A DNA stretch of 29,202 bases, taken from contig CAMAWT010000023.1 of assembly GCA_945862065.1 (NCBI GenBank), positions 1-29,202 of the forward strand, read 5' to 3'. The notes below the pieces were generated by a model that was not told where the DNA came from, did not search any database, and saw only the letters and a list, made by a program, of their open reading frames with translations. The position numbers and the translations under genes were made by a program. The DNA is from Flavobacterium psychrophilum (GTDB lineage Bacteria > Bacteroidota > Bacteroidia > Flavobacteriales > Flavobacteriaceae). This document shows, piece by piece, positions 13,389 to 20,197 of the stretch (within the stretch, counting starts at the first letter, position 1; each line of letters begins with the position of its first letter).

Positions 13389-14807
13389 TTATACTTTTAA
13401 AACTTTACTTTGACAAACAAAATCTGTTTTTGAAACAGTTGTTTTTGCAATAGCATTGAAACCACCTTCAACTTCGCTAAAGTTTCTATATCCACGTGCT
13501 TGTAAAATGGACGCAGCCATCATAGAACGATAACCACCAGCACAATGCATAAAGAAATGTTCTTCTGGATTAATATCTTTCACCCATTCGTTTATCGCAG
13601 CTAAGGGACGACTGTAAGCATCTTCTACGTGTTCTGCTTCGTATTCACTTTCTTTTCTAACGTCAATAACTTTACTTTCGCCAATTTTTACTTCATTAGC
13701 AAATTGCTCAGCGGTAATTCTGTTTATTGTATCGACTACCAAACCAGCGGCTGCCCACGCTTGAAATCCATTTTCTAAATGTCCAATTACGTTATCGAAG
13801 CCCACACGAGTTAAACGTGTTACTGTTTCTTCTTCTAATCCTAAATCGGTTACTAATAAAATAGGTTGTTTTACATCGCCAATTAAAGCACCAACCCAAG
13901 GAGCAAAATCGCCATTAATTCCAATATTTATTGATTGAGGAATAAATCCTTTTGCGAAATCGCCATTGCTACGCGTATCTAAAATCAATGCTCCGGTTTC
14001 TTCAGCAACTACCTCAAATTCATTTGCATTGATGGCTTTCATACCTTGATTAAAAACCGTTTCAAAACTTTCAATTCCGCTTTTGTTCATGGCTACATTC
14101 ATTCCGAAATAGGCTGGAGGAGGCAATAATCCATCCGTTACTTCTTTAATAAATTCTTCTTCGGACATAGTAGCGCGCAAGGCATAGTTGGTCGCTTTTT
14201 GCTCACCAATTGTACCAACCGTTTCTTTGCTCATATTTTTTCCGCAAGCTGAACCAGCACCGTGAGCAGGATATACAATTACATCGTCAGCCAAAGTCAT
14301 TATTTTATTTCTCAAAGAATGGAATAATAATCCTGCTAATTGTTCTTGCGTCATTGATGCTGCTTTTTGAGCTAAATCTGGACGACCAACATCACCTAAA
14401 AACAAAGTGTCTCCGGAAAAAATGGCGTGCTCATTACCATCAGCATCAATTAATAAATAAGTGGTACTTTCCATTGTATGACCAGGTGTGTGCAACACTT
14501 TTATTTTTATGTTTCCAATTTTAAAAACTTGATTGTCTTTTGCTGAAATGAATTCAAAATCTGGTTTAGCATTTGGTCCATAAACAATCGAAGCCCCTGT
14601 TTTTTTACTTAAATCTAAATGACCCGAAACAAAATCGGCATGAAAATGAGTTTCAAAAATATATTTTAATTTAACGCCATCTTTTTCTAACCTTTCCATA
14701 TAAGGTTGTGTTTCACGAAGTGGATCAATGATTGCAGCTTCGCCATTTGATGTTATATAGTAAGCACCTTGTGCCAGACATCCAGTGTAAATTTGTTCTA
14801 TTTGCAT
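13389..14807 (-). CDS. Persulfide dioxygenase-rhodanese fusion (ETHE1-like MBL fold plus two rhodanese domains)
   Basis: A 472-residue protein. Residues 1-240 form a metallo-beta-lactamase fold. ETHFHADFVSGH (His54, His56, Asp58, His63), LHTPGHTMES near 112 and FSGDTLFLGDVGRPDL near 130 are the iron-binding and fold motifs of ETHE1-type persulfide dioxygenases. A first rhodanese domain (about 255-350) has lost the active Cys (LLVTDLGLEEE in its place). A second (about 365-460) has HCAGGYRS with Cys422 intact. This layout resembles CstB/BlhA-type enzymes that oxidise persulfide to sulfite or thiosulfate and transfer sulfur. An Fnr-type operator and a -7 box precede it. It is co-directional with the permease upstream and rhodanese downstream. 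Function is assigned with good confidence; the exact products are not. Confidence 0.92.
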   Translation of the reverse strand: MQIEQIYTGCLAQGAYYITSNGEAAIIDPLRETQPYMERLEKDGVKLKYIFETHFHADFVSGHLDLSKKTGASIVYGPNAKPDFEFISAKDNQVFKIGNIKIKVLHTPGHTMESTTYLLIDADGNEHAIFSGDTLFLGDVGRPDLAQKAASMTQEQLAGLLFHSLRNKIMTLADDVIVYPAHGAGSACGKNMSKETVGTIGEQKATNYALRATMSEEEFIKEVTDGLLPPPAYFGMNVAMNKSGIESFETVFNQGMKAINANEFEVVAEETGALILDTRSNGDFAKGFIPQSINIGINGDFAPWVGALIGDVKQPILLVTDLGLEEETVTRLTRVGFDNVIGHLENGFQAWAAAGLVVDTINRITAEQFANEVKIGESKVIDVRKESEYEAEHVEDAYSRPLAAINEWVKDINPEEHFFMHCAGGYRSMMAASILQARGYRNFSEVEGGFNAIAKTTVSKTDFVCQSKVLKV

Positions 14808-14839
14808 TGTATTTTATTAGCTATTTTATTATTCTTTGA

Positions 14840-14884
14840 CAAAATTAGTATTTGAGTTTTGCTTTAATTGTAACAATTATCACA
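14840..14884 (-). promoter_or_regulatory. Crp/Fnr-type operator and -7 box upstream of the persulfide dioxygenase gene
   Basis: On the plus strand TGTAACAATTATCACA (14869-14884) fits TGTGA-N6-TCACA with one change. The minus-strand -7 box TAATTTTG is at 14840-14847. The centres are 33 bp apart, placing the operator near -41, the usual site for class II activation. The same layout recurs at 15707-15751. Confidence 0.7.
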
Positions 14885-14891
14885 TAACTAT

Positions 14892-15686
14892 TTATTTAGG
14901 AAAAAACAACTCTTTAGTTATGATATAAATTCCCATTATAAGAACAAACCAACCAAAAGCAGGTTTTAGTTTTGCACCATCAATTTTTTTAGATAAAGCA
15001 GTTCCTATTAACATACCCATAATTGCTATTGCTGAAATACTAAAAAGTAGTTGATAATTGATTGAAACTTCACTTATAACATCTCCAGAAAAACCTATTG
15101 CAGAATTTATAAAAATAATTAGCAATGATGTTCCAACGGCTTGTTTCATTGATAAATTTCCAAAAAACAATAAGGCAGGAATAATTAAAAAACCTCCACC
15201 AGCTCCTAAAAAACCAGTTATTAATCCAATTAAAAAACCAATAATTGCTAATTTTTTATAGTTTATGACTTTTAATATATCAGATTGAGAAGTTGACTTT
15301 TTTATCATCGAAATAGATGCTGCAATCATTAAAACTGCAAAGACAACCATAATCAATAGATTTTTTGAAACAACAAAGTTCTTAATCCAAAAAATTTCCG
15401 ATGGAATTATTGGAAGAATCATTTTTCTTATAAATAACATAGAAACCACCGAAGGAATAGCAAAAACCAATGCCGATTTTATTTTAAGATTACCTAATTT
15501 ATAATGTCTGTATGAGCCAACCATTGCGGCAATACCAACTATAAATAAAGAATAACTTGTTGCGTTTTCAGGATTTATTTTAAATAGATAAACTAAAACA
15601 GGAATGGTTAAAATGGACCCTCCACCACCAATTAACCCCAAAACTACACCAATAAGTATTGATGCAAAATAACCTATATATTCCAT
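14892..15686 (-). CDS. TauE/SafE-family permease (sulfite/organosulfur exporter type)
   Basis: A 264-residue membrane protein with about eight helices arranged as two related halves. The first half has YFASILIGVVLGLIGGGGSILTIPVLVY and the second AIIGFLIGLITGFLGAGGGFLIIPALLFF, which are the duplicated GGGG and GAGGG motifs of TauE/SafE. SMKQAVGTSLLIIFINSAIGFSGD is also family-typical. These proteins export or import sulfite, sulfoacetate or related anions. Here it is directly upstream of a persulfide dioxygenase, so removal of the sulfite product is a sensible role. It has an Fnr-type operator and its own promoter 20-65 bases upstream. Confidence 0.9.
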   Translation of the reverse strand: MEYIGYFASILIGVVLGLIGGGGSILTIPVLVYLFKINPENATSYSLFIVGIAAMVGSYRHYKLGNLKIKSALVFAIPSVVSMLFIRKMILPIIPSEIFWIKNFVVSKNLLIMVVFAVLMIAASISMIKKSTSQSDILKVINYKKLAIIGFLIGLITGFLGAGGGFLIIPALLFFGNLSMKQAVGTSLLIIFINSAIGFSGDVISEVSINYQLLFSISAIAIMGMLIGTALSKKIDGAKLKPAFGWFVLIMGIYIITKELFFPK

Positions 15687-15706
15687 AATTGTAAAATTTT
15701 ATACTG

Positions 15707-15751
15707 CAAATATTGGCACTATAAATTTCACAATTTGTAACTTTTATCACA
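15707..15751 (-). promoter_or_regulatory. Crp/Fnr-type operator and -7 box upstream of the TauE/SafE gene
   Basis: On the plus strand TGTAACTTTTATCACA (15736-15751) matches the operator at 14869 in 14 of 16 bases. The minus-strand box AATATTTG (15707-15714) is one base from TAnnTTTG. The centre-to-centre distance is 33 bp, the same as for the other promoter. Confidence 0.68.
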
Positions 15752-15759
15752 TAGGTACT

Positions 15760-16386
15760 TTATTTTAAAAGTTCGATGTGATTTCGGTGCAATTTTAGCG
15801 CACCACGTTGTTCTAATTTTTTGAGTAATCGAGAAATTACTTCTCTTGAGGTGTTTAATTCGGTAGCAATTTCTTGATGGGATAATTTTAAATCCACACA
15901 ACCGCAAGCGTCTTTATGTCGTTTTAAATAAAATTCTAAACGCTCATCCATCCCTCTAAAAGCAATACTATCAACTACTTCTAACACTTCTTCAAAGCGA
16001 CTTCTATACGTGTCAATCACAAATTCATACCAACTTCGATGTTGCATCATCCATTTATCCATAAGTGATAGCGGAACCATAATTAATTCAACATCTTCTA
16101 CCACTTTTGCCATAATTTGGCTCTGCTCATTCTTTGAAGCACAAATCATAGAAATTGCACACGCTTGACCTGGTTGCAAATAATACATAAAAAACTCACC
16201 ACCATCTATATCTTCTCGATAAATTTTAATTTTACCAGATAAAACTAAAACAGTATTTTTAATGAATTGGCCTGTTCGCATTATTATATCACCTGCAACA
16301 AATGATTTATCTATTGCGTTTTCATTTACATCTTCTACAAGCTCATTTGAAAAAGTTGGGAATATTTTTTTAAGGTTTTGGTTCAT
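15760..16386 (-). CDS. Crp/Fnr-family transcriptional regulator
   Basis: A 208-residue protein. An N-terminal cyclic-nucleotide-binding-type beta-roll (about 20-135: VAGDIIMRTGQFIKNTVLVLSGKIKIYR, FFMYYLQPGQACAISMICAS) is followed by a C-terminal Crp-type winged helix (about 150-208: LSHQEIATELNTSREVISRLLKKLEQRGAL). The recognition helix TSREVISRLLKKL is well conserved. There is no N-terminal Fe-S cysteine cluster as in E. coli Fnr. CAISMICAS and DACGC supply possible redox- or persulfide-sensing cysteines. The ATG at 16386 is used; a TTG at 16413 would lie only about 20 bases from the -7 box. It heads the sulfur locus, and two matching operators lie in the two promoters just downstream, so it probably activates those genes. 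Confidence 0.9.
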   Translation of the reverse strand: MNQNLKKIFPTFSNELVEDVNENAIDKSFVAGDIIMRTGQFIKNTVLVLSGKIKIYREDIDGGEFFMYYLQPGQACAISMICASKNEQSQIMAKVVEDVELIMVPLSLMDKWMMQHRSWYEFVIDTYRSRFEEVLEVVDSIAFRGMDERLEFYLKRHKDACGCVDLKLSHQEIATELNTSREVISRLLKKLEQRGALKLHRNHIELLK

Positions 16387-16432
16387 AAAATCTTTTTTAT
16401 CTAAAAGAAACAAACTGGTTTTTTATTTCATA

Positions 16433-16440
16433 CAAAATTA
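16433..16440 (-). promoter_or_regulatory. -7 box for the Crp/Fnr regulator
   Basis: On the minus strand TAATTTTG fits TAnnTTTG and lies 46 bases before the ATG at 16386. No TTG was found at -33. Confidence 0.5.
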
Positions 16441-16539
16441 GCTAAATAATACTACTAAAGATTAAATTAAATTTTAAATAATACATTTTTTAAATATACA
16501 TTTTTGAATTTATAATTTTTGGTATGAACATAAATTATT

Positions 16540-16661
16540 TTATGGAATGTTTTTTAACTCAAAACCTTTCAAGTAATTTAAGCTTGATTTTAACATATTC
16601 TCATCAATTTTTATTGGATATTCTAAATTTGTTTCGAATATAAATCTATATATTTCACTAT
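16540..16661 (-). pseudogene. Possible 3' remnant of a deleted gene
   Basis: On the minus strand an open frame reads SEIYRFIFETNLEYPIKIDE, then about 20 more residues to a stop at 16540. It has protein-like composition but no start codon before a terminator hairpin, and an in-frame stop lies just upstream. It may be the tail of a gene whose front was removed. The rest of 16387-16727 holds only the regulator promoter and the terminator. Confidence 0.3.
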
Positions 16662-16693
16662 AAACCTTCTTGAAAAAGAAGGTTTTTTTGTTT
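16662..16693 (+). terminator. Terminator identical to the one at 10972
   Basis: AAACCTTCTT (16662) pairs with AAGAAGGTTT (16676) around GAAA, followed by a T tail. All 32 bases equal 10972-11003. No intact plus-strand gene ends just upstream, so the hairpin looks transplanted or left over. Confidence 0.75.
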
Positions 16694-16727
16694 CAGATTA
16701 TTTCATACATTGGCAAAAAATTTCAAC

Positions 16728-17435
16728 ATGAAATATATTAGACTATCAATAATAGGTTTCCTTTTTATACTAAGTTCGTGTAACACTATCAAAAGCGTTC
16801 CTGCACTTTCAAATAATCAAGATGAGATAACTATGGAAAGTCCTGAAGAGTTACCAAAAGAGTTGCTATTGAATAATTCCATAGTTCATGATACTGTTTT
16901 TGTGAATCTAAATCAATACAGTTCCGAATTTATTTTGGATATGAAGTATGCTACAACAGATAATTTTTTGAAATCTCAAGTATATGATTGCCCTTCTTGT
17001 TACCTTCGTTTTAAAACGGTAAAAAATTTAATCCTTGCCAATGAAGAATTTAAATCGAAAGGTTATCGAATAAAAATTTTTGACTGTTATCGACCTTTAG
17101 ATGTTCAGAAAAAAATGTGGAAAATAGTTTCAGATCCAGAATATGTGGCTGATCCAAATAAAGGGTCGATTCATAATAGAGGAGGAGCAGTCGATATTAC
17201 GCTTGTTGATGAAAATAATGTGGAACTAGAAATGGGAACTTCTTTTGATTTTTTCGGACCAGAAGCGAGTCATTTTTATCAAAAATTATCGAATGATGTT
17301 TTGCAAAATAGACTTTTACTAAAAAAAATAATGTTGAAACATAACTTTAGTTCCTTCGATTCAGAGTGGTGGCATTATAATCTTAGGAATAGCAGTAAAA
17401 ATCCGTTAGCAAATTTTATTTGGAATTGTAATTAA
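16728..17435 (+). CDS. D-Ala-D-Ala dipeptidase (VanX/DdpX, peptidase M15D) lipoprotein
   Basis: A 235-residue protein. MKYIRLSIIGFLFILSSC is a lipoprotein signal with the lipobox LSSC. The catalytic part has FILDMKYATTDNFL, KIFDCYRPLDVQ (substrate-contacting Arg), SIHNRGGAVDITL (zinc ligands His and Asp) and DSEWWHYNL (catalytic Glu and zinc ligand His). These are the M15D hallmarks. VanX enzymes hydrolyse D-Ala-D-Ala; in non-resistant bacteria they recycle peptidoglycan dipeptide. Envelope anchoring here favours cell-wall recycling or turnover. No vanH/vanA-like genes are adjacent, so glycopeptide resistance is not indicated. The ATG at 16728 begins the signal peptide; an in-frame TTG at 16710 is less likely. 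It converges with the next gene with only 3 bases between stops. Confidence 0.9.
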   Translation: MKYIRLSIIGFLFILSSCNTIKSVPALSNNQDEITMESPEELPKELLLNNSIVHDTVFVNLNQYSSEFILDMKYATTDNFLKSQVYDCPSCYLRFKTVKNLILANEEFKSKGYRIKIFDCYRPLDVQKKMWKIVSDPEYVADPNKGSIHNRGGAVDITLVDENNVELEMGTSFDFFGPEASHFYQKLSNDVLQNRLLLKKIMLKHNFSSFDSEWWHYNLRNSSKNPLANFIWNCN

Positions 17436-17438
17436 TTG

Positions 17439-18002
17439 TTATTCAACACATTTTAAGTAATCTATAAAATATTGACTTGGGCGGTACGTTTTTGAATCTA
17501 ATTCTGATTTTATTTCTTTTTTTATAATATAATCAATGGTTTCAGTAGTGTAAATGATTCTCATTAATGAAATGGGGGATTTTTTTAGTTCGGCATAACT
17601 ATCTTTCATAAACAAAAAATATCCGGTTGTAATTCGATTATTGAAGCCTTTTTCATCTCGTAAAGACGAGCCACAATCCTCATTATCAATATGTATCAGA
17701 GTAACTACTTTTCCGTTTTCAAGCTGAAAATGAATTTTAGAATTTTTGTCAAAACAATAAGCTTTGATAAATTCATTACTTTTTTCAATCATTTGAATGT
17801 TTAAAGAAGGCGTTTCATCTGCTTTTACTAATGAAAAAAACGTATAACTGCTGTTTCCTCCAAATATTTTTTCATGGATGATAAAGCTATTTGTTGATTT
17901 ATAACTTCCAATACTGTCAGTCACATTGGTACTGTAATCACAATCTATTTGAGAATAAATAAATGGGGAAAGTAATAAAAGTAAAAAAGTGTATGTTTTC
18001 AT
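17439..18002 (-). CDS. Secreted or periplasmic protein of unknown function
   Basis: A 187-residue protein I do not recognise. MKTYTFLLLLLSPFIYSQ is a clear Sec signal peptide with cleavage near YSQ. The mature part has four Cys (in DCDYS, AYCFDK, EDCGSS and the final KCVE), so one or two disulfides are possible. Strand-like segments include SSYTFFSLVKADETPSLNIQ and KIHFQLENGKVVTLIHIDN. No membrane segment beyond the signal is seen. The upstream methyltransferase gene ends 13 bases before this start, in the same direction, so both may share a transcript. Confidence 0.7.
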   Translation of the reverse strand: MKTYTFLLLLLSPFIYSQIDCDYSTNVTDSIGSYKSTNSFIIHEKIFGGNSSYTFFSLVKADETPSLNIQMIEKSNEFIKAYCFDKNSKIHFQLENGKVVTLIHIDNEDCGSSLRDEKGFNNRITTGYFLFMKDSYAELKKSPISLMRIIYTTETIDYIIKKEIKSELDSKTYRPSQYFIDYLKCVE

Positions 18003-18015
18003 TTGATTGTTTTAT

Positions 18016-19191
18016 TTATATTTTTTTGCAAATTAACACTATTTTATTGTCATTTTTATCAGTTGTAAAAAAACAATACGTAGCACCACCATCATTTATT
18101 TTCCATTTTTTACGAATATTTTCTACAGTATCTGGGAAATTTCTTGTGGTGATATTCGATTTGGCGTTTTGTAACGTGTTTTTCATTTCGTTTTTAGAAT
18201 ATGGAATATTCTGCATGATTTCGAAAATTCTGCCAGGAAAATCAATTAAATTATTCGAAGTGTACAAATGCGAATTTACATGTAATTTATCTAATTTGTA
18301 CTGATTGGAAACTTCATTAAACCCACCCGATTTCATGATGGCGCTGTTGGGTTCGTAAAGGTATTTTTGAGGCAAACCATAATTAGCAAAAGCTTGGTTA
18401 TTTAATTGAAATTCAAATAGTTCTGAAGTTGATTTATTGAAATTTACTGTCTTAACAGAAATAGAATCTTTGTGATTTTTTTCAATTTCCCATAAAAGTT
18501 CTTTCACTTCATTATCAACGGCAACGATATGAATATTTTTGACATTTTTTAATTCATTTAGTCCAGAAGTGATGTCTAAAATAGGTGCTGTTTTTATTAA
18601 AATATTGGATGTGAATTTGAAGTAAAAATCTTGTAAATCAGGTACATTGGGTAAACAATCTTTTAGCATAAATACTTTTCCTTTTTGGTCGTTTCGTCTG
18701 GAAGGATCTATATAAATGTAGTCAAATTGCTGATTTAAAGTTGCAAGTATTTCGCTGCTGTCACCTGCAATGCAATCAATATTTTCGATTTTTAATGTTT
18801 TAAAATTATGTTCAACGATGGAAGATAATTCGCTATTTAATTCGCAGTGCACCACTTTTTTAATTTTTTTTGCAAAATAATAGTCGTCTATTCCAAATCC
18901 GCCTGTGGCATCCAAAAGGGACTCTCCTGAAACGAGCGTTGCTTTATAATTTGCAGTTGTTTCTGAGGATGTTTGTTCGATGGCTATTTTACTTGGAAAT
19001 ATAATATTTGGTGTATGGAACCAAGTGGGCAATTTGTCTTTAGCTTTTGATTTTGCTTCAATTTGGTTGATGATTATCTTAAAATCTACTGTTGGAAATG
19101 GGTTTTTTTGAAGAGCAAGCGCACTGGATTTTTTCCCAATATTTTGGGTGATGAAAAACTGAATTTCTTTTTGAAGTAGTTGGTCTATCAT
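18016..19191 (-). CDS. THUMP-like-domain class I SAM-dependent methyltransferase
   Basis: A 391-residue protein typical of Bacteroidota. The middle is a Rossmann methyltransferase. LLDATGGFGIDDYYFAKKIK (about 90-110) is motif I for SAM binding, HCELNSELSSIVEHN is motif II, and FDYIYIDPSRRND (about 155) is the motif IV region with DPSRR. The C-terminal part with FANYGLPQKYLYEPNSAIMKSGGF and a last segment containing TRNFP and GGATYCFFTTD matches the THUMP-like domain family. Relatives probably modify rRNA or tRNA, but the substrate is unknown. The start at 19191 gives a full-length family protein. Confidence 0.85.
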   Translation of the reverse strand: MIDQLLQKEIQFFITQNIGKKSSALALQKNPFPTVDFKIIINQIEAKSKAKDKLPTWFHTPNIIFPSKIAIEQTSSETTANYKATLVSGESLLDATGGFGIDDYYFAKKIKKVVHCELNSELSSIVEHNFKTLKIENIDCIAGDSSEILATLNQQFDYIYIDPSRRNDQKGKVFMLKDCLPNVPDLQDFYFKFTSNILIKTAPILDITSGLNELKNVKNIHIVAVDNEVKELLWEIEKNHKDSISVKTVNFNKSTSELFEFQLNNQAFANYGLPQKYLYEPNSAIMKSGGFNEVSNQYKLDKLHVNSHLYTSNNLIDFPGRIFEIMQNIPYSKNEMKNTLQNAKSNITTRNFPDTVENIRKKWKINDGGATYCFFTTDKNDNKIVLICKKI

Positions 19192-19225
19192 TCGAATTAA
19201 TCTAGTTTATAGTTTGGATTTTTAA

Positions 19226-19290
19226 CCCTGATTGAGCCGATATCCTCCCGAAGTCCCGAAGGGCAAGGGAGATAGAGGCGAAAGCAGGAA
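19226..19290. repeat. Intergenic hairpin repeat-like element
   Basis: The element starts CCCTGATTGAGCCGATATCC and ends GAGGCGAAAGCAGG, with CTCCC (19245) pairing GGGAG (19267) and CCC (19255) pairing GGG (19261). It is clearly richer in G and C than its surroundings. From memory, elements with this CCCTGATTG...AAAGCAGG frame recur between genes in flavobacterial genomes. It lies between the bestrophin stop and the methyltransferase start. Confidence 0.5.
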
Positions 19291-19329
19291 TTGCCATTAT
19301 TTAAAATGCCCGAGCCTTTTGTTTCTAAT

Positions 19330-20193
19330 TTATAATATTTCTTCGACGTGTTTTTTAATGTTAGCGGCTATTTTTTGTATCGGTAAATCGTTTTCGTCGT
19401 TGCCAAATGGGTCTTCGATTTCTTCTGCGATGAGCTCTAAACTGGCGAGGACGTAAAAGATGAAAATGACGACGGGAATGGTGATGTAGCCAAGGCTGAA
19501 AACATATCCGAATGGAAGCGTCATGACGTAAAAAAAGATGAATTTTTTAATGAATGCACTATAAGAATAGGGGATTGGGGTGTTTTTAATTCGCTCACAA
19601 GCACCACAAACATCGGTAAAAGATTGTAATTCGGTGTTGAGATAAAGAAGTTGTTCACCAGATATTTTATTGGATTTGTAAAGGTCGTTTGTTTTTTGAA
19701 AAAGCATTTTTGCAACCTGATTTGGGCGATTTTTATGATGGTCAATATTTAGGTCCAAACCTTCAAATAAGATCATGGCTGACTCATCATTTCTGAGGTG
19801 TTTTTGGAGTACCGACGCATAAGCTGGAATTAATTTTCTGAAGTAATTGAGGTCGTTTTTTTCGGTTAAAATGCTCGAAAGTTTGAGGGCAAGGTTGCGA
19901 CTATTGTTTACTAATGAACCCCATAATTTTCTGCCTTCCCACCAACGATCATAAGCTGTATTGGTTCGGTAGGCAAGTAATAACGAGATAACAAAACCAA
20001 GCATACCGTGCATTATGGTGATGTTTTTGAGGTGGCTATCATCAGATAATTTCCAATATTCGAGTTCCAAATAGGCAATTAAACCAGAATAGATGCCAAT
20101 AAAAATCATCATTGGGAATAATTTTCTAAAAGTATCCGATTTATGAAATCTGAAAATAAACGTAATCCAATCTTTTGGGTTGTATTGTACCAT
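19330..20193 (-). CDS. Bestrophin family (RFP-TM) anion channel
   Basis: A 287-residue membrane protein. The start VQYNPKDWITFIFRFHKSDTFRKLFP, the helix FIGIYSGLIAYLELEYW and the segment LGFVISLLLAYRTNTAYDRWWEGRKLWG are highly typical of bacterial bestrophins (the NTAYDRWWEGR signature is intact). Two later helices, IFFYVMTLPFGYVFSLGYI and TIPVVIFIFYVLASLELIAEEIEDPFG, end in the conserved EEIEDPFG acidic turn. Bacterial members form pentameric channels. The gene begins 4 bases after the RecG stop in the same orientation, so it is probably read from the recG transcript. Confidence 0.92.
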   Translation of the reverse strand: MVQYNPKDWITFIFRFHKSDTFRKLFPMMIFIGIYSGLIAYLELEYWKLSDDSHLKNITIMHGMLGFVISLLLAYRTNTAYDRWWEGRKLWGSLVNNSRNLALKLSSILTEKNDLNYFRKLIPAYASVLQKHLRNDESAMILFEGLDLNIDHHKNRPNQVAKMLFQKTNDLYKSNKISGEQLLYLNTELQSFTDVCGACERIKNTPIPYSYSAFIKKFIFFYVMTLPFGYVFSLGYITIPVVIFIFYVLASLELIAEEIEDPFGNDENDLPIQKIAANIKKHVEEIL

Positions 20194-20197
20194 AATT

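Noticed and set aside
16728..17435. Glycopeptide-resistance gene
   Set aside because: The VanX-like enzyme is a lipoprotein with no vanHA or regulatory genes beside it; cell-wall recycling is the simpler reading.
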